Of a stretch of 64,000 nucleotides of DNA, positions 52,793 through 64,000 are shown piece after piece. A model generated the notes under the pieces. It was not told the DNA's origin. It was given only the letters and a program-made list of their open reading frames with translations, and searched no databases. The stretch lies in assembly GCA_002099365.1 (NCBI GenBank), contig MSED01000001.1, positions 3,844,001-3,908,000 on the forward strand, read 5' to 3'. The DNA comes from Phialophora verrucosa. Lineage: Eukaryota > Ascomycota > Eurotiomycetes > Chaetothyriales > Herpotrichiellaceae. The stretch's first letter is position 1; the number at the start of each line of letters is the position of its first letter. A program made the position numbers and the translations under genes.

Positions 52793-53935
52793 ATGAGTAT
52801 GGACTTCCAGAGCGCAAGGAAACGGAATTCCCGCTAATGCTTTCAGATTACGGCTACGAGAACAACCAATATACGACGTCGTACGGCGCGGCCGGAGCGG
52901 CAGACGGAGGCGGATTCGTGGCGGGGGAACCGCAAAGCAGTCCTGCTCAAGGGAGAGTGAGTGCGCCTGAAACTATCTTCCACACCACCGCCCATCCCGC
53001 CAGTTCCACACCAATGCGCTGAACTAATGGGAGTGTATATACGTAGGGCGGCTATGGCAAAGACACCGTCCGGCCCATGACCATCAAACAGATCCTCGAC
53101 GCCCAACAACCCCATCCGGACGCTGACTTCAAATGTGACGGCGAGGCATTTAGTCAGGTGTGTGTGCATGTCTTCTCTTGCCTGACCTCACTTCACTTCA
53201 TCTCATAGCCCATTCATCTACTCCCGGCTTCCAATCTCGAGCTCCCGCCCACGCTAAGCAAACCCTAGACACCAAACACTAACCTTCTTCTCGCAGGTAA
53301 CGTTCGTAGGCCAAATCCGCAGCATCTCCACGCAACCCACGAACATCACGTACAAGATCGATGACGGCACGGGCCTCATTGAAGCCAAGCAATGGATCGA
53401 CGTCAACTCTGCCGACTCGGAATCCACGAAAATGGACGTCGAGGATAGCAACAAGCCCAAACTCGTCGAAGACGGCTACTGCCGCGTCTGGGGCCGCCTC
53501 AAGGCCTTCAACAACAAGAGACACGTCGGCGCGCACATCATCCGCCCGATAACCGACTACAACGAGATCCATTACCACTTCCTCGAAGCGACGGCCGTGC
53601 ATTTGTTTTTTACGCGCGGCCCGCCGCCCAGTCAGAACGGCAGCGGCAGTAACCAGGTGAATGGCCACGGTAACGCCAACGCCCACGCCCAGCATACTGC
53701 CGGCTCGGCGCAAGCCCCAGACGCTCATCTAAGTCATATCTCGCCCTTGGGACGACGCATCCTCGCCACGTTGAAGAACACGCCGCAATCGAACGAGGGG
53801 CTGCACGTGCAGATGATCGCGAGCCACATGGGTGTGTCGACGAATGACGTGTACAAGGGTGCGGAGGAGCTGGTCGCCGCGGGGGTCATTTTCACGACAG
53901 TGGACGACCATACATGGGCGGTGTTGGATGGGTAG
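52793..53935 (+). CDS. RFA2: Replication protein A subunit 2 (RPA32)
   Basis: Middle subunit of the single-stranded-DNA-binding complex RPA, used in replication, repair and checkpoint signalling. The preferred start is ATG 52793. Exon 1 is only ATGA, an intron (52797-52846) follows, and exon 2 begins ATTACGG, giving MNYGYENNQYTTSYGAAGAA. An alternative ATG at 52837 in the same frame gives MLSDYGYENN without splicing. Two more introns follow. The OB fold reads QVTFVGQIRSISTQPTNITY, KIDDGTGLIEAKQWID and CRVWGRLKAFNNKRHVGAHI, then ITDYNEIHYHFLEATAVHLF. A Gly/Asn linker leads to the C-terminal winged helix, HVQMIASHMGVSTNDVYKGA and VIFTTVDDHTWAVLDG. About 280 residues, the usual size. Confidence 0.93.
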
Positions 53936-54879
53936 ATGAAATGAGAGGAGAGGAGCTATGACGAGATATGACACGGCAGAGCGGACGAGTGAATGGCCTT
54001 GAACGCAATCATGCAATCACCATCAGAATGGAAGTCACAATAACACTCACAATCCGAAACGAGTCCTGGCTGGGGCGTTCGTACAGTATCGTGACGCAAC
54101 AGGACCAGGGACCGGGTCGAATTCGCGTACGAACATGCGTACATCTCGAGGCGAACCGTTTTGACACTCTTTCAAAGCTCGGATTCAAAGCTCGGATCCA
54201 AAGCTCGAACGAACTGAATAGTGAGGTTTCTCGCACAAGGATGAGTGCCTGACTCGCCTTCGGGCCATGTACGGAGTATGTACATTACGTTACTACGAGA
54301 ATGAGATATCGTATCTTAACGCACCACACCATACCATGCCGCTTCTAAACGATACCGCGCCCTTTGAGCGGTGGTCCGGGAATTACACAAAATGTCGAAG
54401 GTAAGCTTCAAACCTACTCGTGCTCGTGCTCGTGCTTGTATGTACTGCGAGGGACGGCGGCGGCGGCGGCGGCGTGGGAGGATATACATTACTGTACCCG
54501 TACATGTGCGATCATGGAGTGAGTGGTGAGTATGACATGACATGGCATGGCATGGCATGGCATGGCTACGGAAGAACTAAAGTGACTCTCGACCTGAGCT
54601 GGCCTGACATGGAATGTAACGCATATGGAGCTGGCATCCCATGCTCAAACGCTTGAGTACTCAAGTTCTCCGTCGGCCTGGATCCAATGCGTGTATCCAG
54701 AAGGGGCTGGCCGCCAACCATTAAACGAACCACGATAACACAACGCAAAGACAAAACACGGTATACCTGAAATACACCAAGATATGCGTCTGTCGCCCAT
54801 AGGCCTAGCCGTGGCGGTGCCCGCACCTTACTCCGTAGATTCAATACAGTAATAAATATCCATCGACTTGCTTCAAGGC
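53936..54879. other. Intergenic stretch with simple repeats
   Basis: 3' flanks of RPA2 and the DHHC gene. It contains a short CGG run at about 54455-54472, the CATGG tandem array, and two copies of the TACGGAGTA 9-mer (54270-54278, and its complement at 54829-54837). No gene is supported. Confidence 0.55.
54541..54565 (+). repeat. CATGG pentanucleotide tandem repeat, five perfect units
   Basis: Five uninterrupted CATGG units, preceded by near-matching CATGA units. Non-coding context. Confidence 0.9.
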
Positions 54880-56616
54880 TCATCGCTGTGCACGGTTCCG
54901 CCTGGCCCAACCCCGTTCCGCGTCGTTGTCATTATATCCAACATCGGAATCGGTGTCTTCGTCATCACCCTCGTCGTCCTCACTGCTACTGACTTCAAAC
55001 GGTTCGGCTTGGTCAAAGTCTCGTCTTTGCCGTCTTCTGCTCCGCTCCGCTCCGGGAGCAGAGCTCAAGGCATGCGGGGGGAGATGTTGCATGGACACGG
55101 CGCTGCGGGAGTATACGTCGGCGTGAGGCCCCTGGTGGTGTTGGTGCTGCTGCTGCTGCTGCTGGGTCTCGTCTTGTCCGTCGTAGCCGTAACGGTACCC
55201 TGACCTTCGATCTCTGTCCTGCTCGTAGCCTGCGTGTCCATTCACACGCTCATTTCGATCCTGGTCCATCATCGCGGCCAACCTGCGGTCTTTCCTCTTC
55301 GCGACCTCCTCCTGTACAGCCATCCACTTGGGACTCACCTCCCAATGCCAGCCATCGCCCGTGGTATTGCAGATAGGCAGGGCCCAGAGTAGCGGATTCG
55401 GACCGAAGAGGTGATTGAGATTCCGACGCCAGCCAAGATCAAACGCATTGGGCATGGTCTCGGAGTCTTGGTCGTCAAGGTACTGCGCGTAGCGGTCGCG
55501 TTCGCGATCGGCCTCCATGTGCGAGTATGTTCTCCGTAGGGCGCGGAGGGCGGGCGTATCGCTGGAGGAGTCGGCCTGCTGCGGGTGCTGGAGGTGGCGG
55601 TGGTTGGAGTCGTACACGCTCGGGACCGGCGAGGTATGTTCTTCGCCTTCCTCGTAGCGCGACGCACCTGGCACGGCATTGGCATTCCATTCGAGGAATT
55701 GCTCGCCCGCGCGCTGCAATCGTTCCGCCACGCCCTCGGAGCCCTGTCGGCGATGGTGGTTCAGTTGCTGGTCCTGGCGATTGCGTTCAATCTGCGCCCT
55801 GACGCCGCTGAGATATCGCGTCTTCTCGAGCTTTTCGATCGTCGTCTGCCCTTTCAAGCAGAGGTAGAGGTGCCATCCGGTGAAGGCTGTCAAAACCAGC
55901 CCGATGATCCCGGCAATGACGGACAGCAGGATGATGTTGACGGGGGCGACCTCGTCGAGGTAGCCGCTCTGCTCAAACAACTCCTTCCACATCCACCACG
56001 CCGCGTTGGCAAAACACACCCAGCAAAACAGCGACGTGTAGATCAAGAAGAGCACAAAGGCCTTGTAGTTGTGCAGCCCCAGACAGGTTGACAGCCAGGG
56101 ACAATGATGGTCCATCTTTAGCACGCATCTCTTGCACGTCGAGCAGTGGTGCGTCCGGTCCGGTTTGGACACATGGCACTTCTTGCAGAACCGGGGTGCT
56201 CCCGTCGACGAGACGGTCACGGCCTGATACTGGCTGGGGTCGGCGGCCGGTTCGTGCGTCGGGAGGACCGAGTATCGGCCCCGTCCTTTCGTCGAGGCCT
56301 CCGCGGACGATTTCAGCGGCGAGCCCGGATCTGTAAACGCCGCGACCGTGTATGACCAATTGGCCAGACAGTAGAGTGTGACCCCCAGAAGCGAGATGGC
56401 TTGTATCAGCCACCACACATGTTTTGACCGATGGCTACCGAAGCCTATCGACGCCACCACCCACACGGCCCACGTGGTGATGCTGTAGACGAACGCGAGC
56501 GGGAAGTACGTCGCTACCGTGCAACAGCCACGCTCGCATCTTTGAGCGCATGACCGTCCGCGCCGGCGGCCGGGAGTCGGGGGAGGCGAGGAGGAGGGAG
56601 TGGAGTAGCTGGGCAT
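54880..56616 (-). CDS. DHHC-type protein S-acyltransferase (palmitoyltransferase)
   Basis: Integral membrane enzyme that attaches palmitate to cysteines of target proteins. Single exon, 578 residues. The Cys-rich N-terminus (CAQRCERGCCTVATYFPLAF) leads to TM1-TM2 (AISLLGVTLYCLANWSYTVA). The cysteine-rich domain at about 145-200 reads FCKKCHVSKPDRTHHCSTCK, then RCVLKMDHHCPWLSTCLGLH with the catalytic DHHC, followed by TM3 and TM4 (LLSVIAGIIGLVLTAFTGWH). The TTxE motif appears as GQTTIEKLEK. The tail is long and hydrophilic with a poly-Gln/His run (QQQQQQHQHH) and an acidic stretch near SSSEDDEGDDEDTDSDVG. Layout fits the fungal PFA3 (vacuolar, Vac8) branch, but PFA4/PFA5 cannot be ruled out. 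Confidence 0.9.
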   Translation of the reverse strand: MPSYSTPSSSPPPTPGRRRGRSCAQRCERGCCTVATYFPLAFVYSITTWAVWVVASIGFGSHRSKHVWWLIQAISLLGVTLYCLANWSYTVAAFTDPGSPLKSSAEASTKGRGRYSVLPTHEPAADPSQYQAVTVSSTGAPRFCKKCHVSKPDRTHHCSTCKRCVLKMDHHCPWLSTCLGLHNYKAFVLFLIYTSLFCWVCFANAAWWMWKELFEQSGYLDEVAPVNIILLSVIAGIIGLVLTAFTGWHLYLCLKGQTTIEKLEKTRYLSGVRAQIERNRQDQQLNHHRRQGSEGVAERLQRAGEQFLEWNANAVPGASRYEEGEEHTSPVPSVYDSNHRHLQHPQQADSSSDTPALRALRRTYSHMEADRERDRYAQYLDDQDSETMPNAFDLGWRRNLNHLFGPNPLLWALPICNTTGDGWHWEVSPKWMAVQEEVAKRKDRRLAAMMDQDRNERVNGHAGYEQDRDRRSGYRYGYDGQDETQQQQQQHQHHQGPHADVYSRSAVSMQHLPPHALSSAPGAERSRRRQRRDFDQAEPFEVSSSEDDEGDDEDTDSDVGYNDNDAERGWARRNRAQR

Positions 56617-57199
56617 GAAGGGAGATGGATGAGGTAGGTACGGGCGATCGATCGTCTCCCAGGCGGAGGGTTTCGATTCACTCAGGCGGTCGAGTCCAAT
56701 GTTGGCGAGCGCATGTCATCTCGAGGGGGTTCGTTGCATGGTTCCGGAAGCAGGGCGAGCACAAACTTATTGACACAGATGGGGATGAGAAACAAACAGA
56801 CCCGGTGCGTTGACGAAGATCCCAGAGCAGTAATACAGGCCGTAAAGAATAATATTTGTTGTCGATGCAGCGTTAGAGCATAAGGTGAGACTGTGATGTG
56901 CATAAATCTGAAACGCGAGTTCGACGGGGGGTTGGGGGGTTGACGTTGTTCGTGGGCGATTCTGAGCCTCGCACCGCCTCATCAGGCTTCCGACGAACGG
57001 CTTCTTCCGGTCAACGACAAGCACAGTACCTCGTACGAAGTATTCTTGGGCCAAAGATGGATATGTCATCGGAGTGGAGAGTTTGTATTTCTAGGCTAAA
57101 AGAGCGTGGTAATTCTTCGTCGCTGATGCCTCTCAGCAAGCGGACAATAGTTGGATAGCCGATATATCTGATTCATCCCTCTCTCACATCTGTCCATCT
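56617..57199. other. Upstream region of the DHHC gene
   Basis: Promoter and leader of the DHHC gene plus the GNAT gene's 3' flank. Nothing else is recognised. Confidence 0.5.
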
Positions 57200-58075
57200 T
57201 CAGCCAGACTTGACCGACACAGTACCAGTGGAGTCATTCTCCTTCTGCTTGCTCACTGGCTCGCGCACCATGACATCCATTCTCAGCTCCTTGCCAGCAG
57301 CCCGTTGCAAGTAGATGTTCTTTCGCAACTCGAAGCCCAATTTGCCGTAGATGATGATGTTGATATCATGGGAGCTCTCCAGATAGCACGGAAGTCCTTC
57401 AGCATCAGCCTGCGTAGAGTAGCATTAGCACGTTTGCCTTGCCGTTTTATCATCGGGCGCTCGACGAGCCATGCATACCATATCCGTAACATATTCGATC
57501 AGTTTCCTGGCGTATCCGCGGCCGCGCGCCTCGGGTTTCGTGCCAATATAGTTGAGATACCACGAGGCGTTGTCCCTCTCGCCCAAGACCTCCTGCTTGC
57601 TATGGTGCAACAACGGGAGGAACTCGTCGAAGAACCGGGCCCTTCCCTCCTTGGACAGCTTCCAGCTCAATCGCCACATGCCGCTCCGGAGAATGGTGAG
57701 CCAGTCGTCGATGTTCTTGCCCGGAGGCAACCACAAGGCCACACAGTCGAAGTTGTCCCCCGCCGTCAAGACCAGTCCCTGGAGACAGTGGGCGTAGGTG
57801 ACGTACTCCATGGCGGATTTGTGCATCTCGAACCGTTGCTCCTCGCTCAGATGCATCCGGTCGGGCGTGTCGATGGCATAGCGCACGATCTGGTCCAGGC
57901 GAAACGCTTCGGCGAGGCAGGCGGCGGCTTCTTTGTATTCGTGCGGCGCGACGATGCGGACGCCGTCCTTGTTCGGAGTGGGCGAGAGGGCGGCGACTTT
58001 GGTGGCGGTCGAGCTCGGCTTTTCGTGGACGATTGCTGCATCCAACACGGGAGCGGCAACACTAGGAAGAGCCAT
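57200..58075 (-). CDS. GNAT-family N-acetyltransferase
   Basis: Acetyl-CoA-dependent acetyltransferase of unknown substrate, about 270 residues in two exons. ATG 58075 gives MALPSVAAPVLDAAIVHEKP. The domain covers VRIVAPHEYKEAAACLAEAF through the C-terminus. The acetyl-CoA loop (motif A) is NYIGTKPEARGRGYARKLIE, with the R-G-R-G-Y-A variant of QxxGxG/A. The intron after EYVTDM joins ADAEGLPCYLESSHDINIII, then YGKLGFELRKNIYL (motif B), and the end reads SVKSG. Without the second exon the fold would lack its last strand, so splicing is well supported. Similar fungal proteins lie near many loci, so context says little about substrate. Confidence 0.85.
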
Positions 58076-59247
58076 GCTGGGTGGTTTGGTATTTAGCAGC
58101 TTCTAGTTTTCCTTTTTTGGTCCTTTGGCTTGCCCTTAGTTGAAAGGTCAAACATGTTTGGTCCACCTACTGTTTGGTATCGCTCAACCTCGATCAATGG
58201 GTCTGGTGAGATGGCCCGTATGCTCCGAACAGAGCTGGGCGGTAGAGACAGTGTCGCTTCTAAATGGGAAGCGCAGGCTAGGAACAGATGTACGTATATC
58301 AACCGACATCAGCGTACGATAAGTCTTGGGTTTGGACTGGGGAGAGAAGGAGTAACGAGTTGCCAGAGGTGCGATATGACTCTTCCGCGCGGTGTGATTT
58401 GTTTCGCCTGCCACAGGCGTGTGTGTTATGAGGCACGTCTGCTGGGGAGTGAGTACAGCGACAACGAGGAACCTTGCACGAAACTTGTTAGCTTCAAGGG
58501 TCGGGACAGGGCAGCTGATCTGTCGACGTCGACAATCCAGCGATCTTGTACAAGTCTTTGAGGCTGGCACGAGGATAAGCAAAGCGGAAGAGGAGCGGAA
58601 GACGGTGGCAGGGAGGAGGGACGAAGCTTTATCAACGGAGATGCGAATCCCGGTGCCACTCGGTGCATCTCACCATAAGAAAGCTGGGTAGGACGGATGC
58701 GGTGGACGACGTAACCCAGGTCAGCACCGGGGGCAATCAGATGGCTCGAAAGAACGAGATTCCCCACGCTATTGACTGCATCTGGCTTCACCTCAGCAAA
58801 GTGGATGTGTCGAGCCAGCGACTGGCAGGTGAAGCTTCCCTGATTCTTCGGAGGAGGGCGGTCGTCGAAGGTCTCCAAGATGCCAACAAGCGAAGAGGAG
58901 ACATGGGTAGGTCACGGGGACGCGCTTCGGCATGCTTGATGAGGTTTAGAAGACGTCGCTGGCTGCAGGCGGAAGTGAGGCGAAAAGGTTGGGGTTGCGC
59001 AGGGAGAGAGGAAATCATTGGTTCCACCGCCACGTTCCCTTCGCATCCGAACACGACGATCAAGTTGGCATCGTGGGGTGCAGATAGATATCTGTACGTC
59101 CGCAGTAATGACTTTCACACCGATCTCACCAGGGAGGTGCACGACACGCTGAGAAGAGCTCTATTTGACCCTGACGCTGAGAGGGGGCTGAATTACTGTA
59201 CAATTTGACGCCAACAAACATTCACGTTGTGGAGAGGGATAATTCCA
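58076..59247. other. Intergenic stretch between the GNAT gene and the MFS exporter
   Basis: Several ORFs of 70-180 codons overlap on both strands with no domain, so none is called. It includes the GNAT promoter. Confidence 0.45.
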
Positions 59248-61229
59248 TCACTCGGTCTTCGCTTCTTCCACGGTCTTTGCGTCTTCGACCGTCTCCTGCT
59301 TGCTCTCCTCATCCGGCTTCTTGGCCTTGCCTTTCTTCAACGTCTTCCACTCCATCCCCAGCCCGCCCAAAATCGCGGCACAAGCAAACGCCAGAGCGAC
59401 GTAAAACACAATCACCAACGCGTGGTTATACACTCTCAAGACCTCCGGTAATTGTTCCGGGCTGAAGGCCTTCCTCAACTCGGTGGCTCCAGTGGTAACA
59501 ATGTCATGTGGGCTGATGTTGCCGATGCCTTTGAGCCCCGAGACGAGCTTGTTGTCGAGAACGTTCTGAGCCAGGGCCACAGAGATCGTACCGCCCAGGC
59601 CCTGGCAGAAGAACACCAGCGATACACCCGTGGGTGCATCTTTCTTATCCAGCACAGCTTGGGCGGCAATATTGGTTTGTTGGAGACCAAGCCCGACGCC
59701 GAACCCGAACAACACTTGAGTTCCAATCCACATCGGGTGTGCCGTGTCGACCTTGAAAAGTGAGAACAGCCCACAGCCGATCGGGGCGAGAATTCCACCC
59801 GCCAGAATCGACGGGTTGTAGTAGCCAATTTTGCTGACAAAGGCGCCCGAGATGATGGATGCAATCACCAGCGCAAGAATGAAGGGTAAGGTAGAGTATC
59901 CTGATACGATCGCCGAGTCGCCTTTGATGGCCTGGAACCATATTGACAGGTAGTAGACCGTGATCATGAATGAAGACCCGAGGCAAAAGGCGTAGAAGCC
60001 TCCCGTTGCGATTGTGCGTTGCTTGGCGATCCGCGGCGGGACAGTGGCGGATTCCTGCCTCACGATCTGAATCACGATGAAGACGATAAGGAGCACGCCG
60101 AACAGGACGAGAAGGGCGATGACGCGTCCGTTGGACCATGCATACTGCTGGCCACCCCATTGCAAGGCCAGGAGTAGACAGACGATGCATGGGATGAATA
60201 CGAGCGTGCCGGGGATGTCGATCCTTGCAAGCTTCTCCTTGAACGGCAGCTCGCCAAGTGCGGGTGGAGTGTCCTCGACGACGAAGAAGAGGAAGACAAG
60301 AACCAACGCGCCGATGGGGAGGTTGATGTAAAAACACCATCTGGAGAGGGCTTGTTAGCTTTCACACAAGTCGCTGTCGTGCCAGAGAAAGACTTACCGC
60401 CATGAGACCTTTGTGGTGAACACTCCTCTGCACGATTGTTAGCATTGAGGACCGACGGCACGAGCAGGCCCTAAGAGGTCGCTTCAAGATACACTTACCC
60501 CAGCAGAGGACCAGCCACCGAGGCCACCCCAAACACGGCACCAAGAAGGCCCATATAGATAGGTCTCTTGTCAAGCGGCGAAGCATACATCATCAGGATC
60601 ATGGCCCCGTTGAACAATCCTCCAGCACCCAAGCCAGCCACGGCGCGACCCCAGATGAACGCGACCGAGTTGGGCGCCGCGCCACATATCACCGAGCCGA
60701 CTTCGAAAATGAAGACCTCGGTGATGAAGATCCATTTGGCCGAGTAGAAGGTGTACAGACGTCCGAAGAACAGCTGGAGGGCCGTCGTGGGGAGCAAGAA
60801 GCCGGCATTGTACTGTCATGTCATGTCGCGCAGGTGTCAGTGACGGGTATTCTGCGTGATCAGGAACGGGAAAGGAAGGGGGGGCTGTTGACCTACCCAG
60901 CCCACGTCGCCGAAACTTTGAAACTTGTCTGTGATCTGAGGAAGGGCGGTGGCAATGATGGTCCGGTCGAGCGCGACCAGGAAGACGGAGAGGTAAATGC
61001 TCAGCAAGACCATAGCCAGCTTGAAGCCGGTCGGGTAGTTTTCGGCCTTGCTCGTGGTCTTCTCGAGGGCGCTGCCTTCATCTACATTTGTCTTGTTGTT
61101 CTGTGCTGGCGGCGAAGAGGCTCGGCGCGACGAGGTGCTCGTTCCCCGCGCCTCATTCACCTCGTCGGCTGTCTTCTCTTCGGCCATATCTGTCTCTGCC
61201 GTCCTTGTCGTCGCCGCCGTCTCAGCCAT
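59248..61229 (-). CDS. DHA2-type MFS multidrug exporter
   Basis: Fourteen-span drug:H+ antiporter-family protein, about 560 residues, about three introns, start ATG 61229. The N-terminus is hydrophilic (MAETAATTRTAETDMAEEKT). TM1 motif: SVFLVALDRTIIATALPQIT (DHA2 D1). Exons join FGDVGW| to YNAGFLLPTTALQLFFGRLY, then GRAVAGLGAGGLFNGAMILM. The antiporter motif C reads GAVFGVASVAGPLLGGVFTT, then WRWCFYINLPIGALVLVFLF. Several more helices follow, to the Lys/Glu-rich tail (EEAKTE). Such genes export toxins or xenobiotics and often flank metabolite genes. There is no cluster next to it here, so a general efflux role is as likely. Confidence 0.9.
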
Positions 61230-61935
61230 TTGTGTTCAGTCTGGGGACGCGACCATGGCGTAAGGGGAGATCTAGGCGCCAGGATAGATATAGGGAGCAT
61301 CGACATTGGCCGGAGTGCGACCAAAATTTGTGCACCATCGCCACTTTATGCAGCTGGGACGGCGTTAGAGGCTGCAGAGGCACGTATCGCCGCAAAAGTG
61401 ACTCCCATTCAGGTTTCACAACTGCCAAACAAGGCAAGCCTTCCCCGCGTATGGAAGAAATTTTGGTGTTCGGGCCCGAGCCAGGCGCAAAAGTCCAGGC
61501 GGTCGGAGCTTTAGGCGGCAGCAATTGGTCGAGACACGCCTAGGGGCCACAGTAACAAGCATTCTTAAGCACCCGGAGCAAATTAAACGGTCACTGGACT
61601 GAATGCCTGATTAATTAATCACGACGTCAAACTCGAGTACGCAGTACGAATACGCCGCTGTAACCTAACTCAGGTCTGAACACGTCGTTTTCGTTATCTT
61701 GATGACCGATGGCCTGGAATTCTTCTTACTACTGTCCTCCGTACTCTGTTCGTGCTCGTATTGAGTTTCGGAAACTGCGCAAGGTTTTTCTCATTCTAGC
61801 GAAAAGGGCCTCGATCTGATCAGCTGCCAGTACCCGTAGCTACTGTGACTGCGCAGTCCAACCGTCACTACTCGATACTTCAAGCCTGCGCCCGTGTCAC
61901 AGTGGTTGCCCGCCCACATTCTGGAGGTCGACGCC
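61230..61935. other. Upstream region of the DHA2 exporter
   Basis: Promoter of the exporter and 3' flank of the sugar porter. No other gene or repeat was recognised. Confidence 0.5.
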
Positions 61936-63744
61936 TCACTTCGTTTCGACGTGGACCGCCTCAATATCGCCCTTGGCAGCCTTGGACGCGACGCCAATAT
62001 CCTGGACGCCACTGAAGTCGGTCATGCCAAACAACTCGTCCATGCGCTCGAGAGAAAGACCCTTCGTCTCCGGCACGAGGAAGAACGACCCGACCGCAAT
62101 GGCGAAGCAGAAAGAGCCGTAAATGAAGTAAGTGCCGTAGCCCGTCGGACCTCCCACCTTGACCAGCATAACAGGGGTGGCACGCGCAACGGCCAAGTTG
62201 AAAACCCATTGCGTAGCCGCCGCATACGACACGATCAACCCGCGAAGTCGCTGGGTGGAGATCTCGGAGCTGTAAATCCAGCAGACAGGGCCCCAGCCAA
62301 ACTGGAAGGCTGCGGCAAAGAGATAGACCATCACCAGTGCTCCATATCCCGCGCCCGAGATCGGGGCGCCCTTCTTGGGCGCATCGAACCGGACGAAGAA
62401 GCCGAGGTAGAACATGCAGAACCACATGAAGAACCCGGTCCAGACCAACGACCATCTCCGGCCGAGCGTGTCGGCGAGGAAGGTGATGAAGATGGCGCAG
62501 GAGCACATCTTGACGATGCCGTACACTCCGGTGGCGAAGAGCGACTGCGTATTGCCCGTGACGCCGAGGTCAGTGAAGATGGTGGGAGCGTAGTAGTTCT
62601 GTCATGTCCCAACATTAGCTATGTGAACCATTCATGCGCCTGACGGGAGACTTACGATGGCGTTAGTACCGGTCCACTGTTGGGCAGTCATCAGTCCAAT
62701 AGCCATGATTGCACGTCGACGATTGCCGGGAATGGTCCATGTCTCCTTGGTCAACGCCCAGTAGCTGTTGCCACCGGCCCGGCCTCGCTCAGCTTCAAGT
62801 TGAGTCTGCATCTCCAGGAGCTCAGCCTGGACATAAGGGTGCGTGGGCGGCAGGTTCCGGACTTTGGAAAGGATTCTGGACGCCTCATCCCAATTGTCCT
62901 GCGAGGCGAGCCATCGAGGACTTTCCGGACAGAAAATGATCGCTATGAAGAGGAGGAACGGCGGCAGGGACTGCATCGAGAGTGGCACAATCCAAGTGGC
63001 ATGGCCCTTGAAGTGCAGCAGGCTGCCGTAGTTGATGAAGAAGGCGATCATGGCGCCCATTGTTTCGAATAACTGGTAGAACCCGACGAGCAGACCTCGA
63101 ATGCCGCGAGGAGCGTTTTCGGCGACATAGGTGGGAGCAACCATGGTGGCCCCTCCGAGTCCCAATCCTTCCACGAATCTGGTACTATTAGAAGAGGTTC
63201 CTCGCAGACAGATCATGTAATAGGTTCGACGTACCGTCCAACATAGAAGCATGAGATATGACCGTACGAGAGTGCTTGGAGAAGGCCGCCAATGAAGGCA
63301 AATGTGGCAACCACGTAGATGGTGATCTTTCGTCCCTTCCAGTCGGCCAGAGGATTGGCAGCAAGGGCGCCTACGATGGCACCGGCTTGCATGACTGACA
63401 CCAGGTTGGCGGAGAGGTTGGACTGTGCGATCTTCGACTTGTGTGTGATACCGAACTCGCTGACAACCGGTCAGATCGTCTGCATCCGCACCGTTTCCGG
63501 GGAGGGCAAATCTCACTCTTTGAAGTCAGGCAACGTCAACACTCCGCCAATGATACCGATATCCATCCCAAAGAGGGTTCCGCCGAAGCAAGCCTGGAGC
63601 AAAAGTCAGCATATCGTCTCGCCCTGCCGTTCAGTCAGGACGCCAACTTACTGCGGCTGCCAAAGCAAACACCCTCCAGTTGTAGACCTCGGGAGGGTCG
63701 AGCTTGACGGAATCATTGTGCACGATTCGTCTGAGGAACGACAT
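61936..63744 (-). CDS. MFS sugar porter
   Basis: Twelve-span sugar transporter-family permease, about 530 residues in about five exons from ATG 63744. Exon 1 (MSFLRRIVHNDSVKLDPPEV, YNWRVFALAAA) joins to ACFGGTLFGMDIGIIGGVLT (TM1 with the G-x3-D motif). Next come ADWKGRKITIYVVATFAFIG, the splice to FVEGLGLGGATMVAPTYVAE, RGIRGLLVGFYQ, and FCPESPRWLASQDNWDEASR. The splice to NYYAPTIFTDLGVTGNTQSL is followed by TLGRRWSLVWTGFF, SSEISTQRLRGLIVSYAAAT and VPETKGLSLERMDELFG. All hallmark motifs are present and in frame. The substrate is unknown; quinate- or hexose-type branches are possible. It lies 700 bp from the MFS exporter on the same strand. Confidence 0.9.
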
Positions 63745-64000
63745 GGCGGCTAACGGTGGTCTGGTGTCTGAACAACTGGACCAGGTGAGCAAGTCGAGGC
63801 TGGAGAAAGGGTCTTATGGGAGGGAAAGGAAGAAGGGAGGTAAATAAATGGAACCCGCCATCGGCCTTCTCACGCGAGGCCACATGCTCAACCAGGATGC
63901 CCTGCAGCCGACGGTGACAGATTTGATACTGCCGTGTCAGCGGATCTCCAGCTCTGTGGGGAGAAGCCTGGAGACTCCATGACCATGGGACAGGACTACC
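63745..64000. other. Upstream region of the sugar porter
   Basis: Probable promoter and leader. The window ends here with no further feature seen. Confidence 0.5.

Noticed and set aside
58663..59208. 181-codon ORF between the GNAT gene and the MFS exporter
   Set aside because: No domain and competing antisense ORFs of similar quality; not supported as a gene.

Overview
The window is nuclear DNA of a filamentous ascomycete (Pezizomycotina). Most genes carry short 50-90 nt GT-AG introns, genes lie on both strands about every 2 kb, and the families are typically fungal (Zn2Cys6 and DUF3425 bZIP regulators, DUF6594, DHA2 and sugar-porter MFS, RAD5, LCB2, DBP10). A Eurotiomycete of the Chaetothyriales type is a low-confidence inference. 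I saw no rRNA, tRNA, CRISPR array or recognisable transposon. All exon joins were deduced by hand from splice consensus and protein continuity.

1-19.6 kb, accessory and partly decayed. It holds the 3' end of a short-chain dehydrogenase (SDR), an intact multi-intron flavin monooxygenase with an N-terminal SnoaL-like domain, a broken enoyl-reductase fragment, an intact C2H2+Zn2Cys6 regulator, an SDR pseudogene, a frameshifted barrel-fold monooxygenase-like gene, an intact BBE-type FAD oxidoreductase, a glyoxalase, another SDR fragment, a protein with 27 cysteines in tandem repeats, a DUF6594 membrane protein, a small broken ORF and a half-length sugar-transporter pseudogene. Several oxidoreductases around one regulator, with many relics, look like an eroding metabolic cluster.

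19.6-31.5 kb, mostly core genes. RAD5-type helicase/ubiquitin ligase and a mitochondrial NDUFAF6-like protein are divergent over about 300 bp, with two MCB boxes on the RAD5 side. They are followed by a CofD-like protein, a CorA-type transporter with GQN in place of GMN, and a RING protein with two SUMO-interaction-like motifs (probable SUMO-targeted ubiquitin ligase).

32-37.9 kb, a compact module: zinc alcohol dehydrogenase, DUF3425 bZIP regulator and sugar transporter. A perfect 15-bp hairpin with a 9-nt loop lies on each side of it.

39-58 kb, core metabolism and nucleic-acid genes: acetoacetyl-CoA synthetase and serine palmitoyltransferase LCB2 (divergent), an uncharacterised Arg/Ser-rich coiled-coil protein, DBP10 helicase and RPA2 (divergent, with an MCB box), a DHHC palmitoyltransferase and a GNAT acetyltransferase.

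59-64 kb: two MFS genes, a DHA2-type multidrug exporter and a sugar porter, both on the minus strand.
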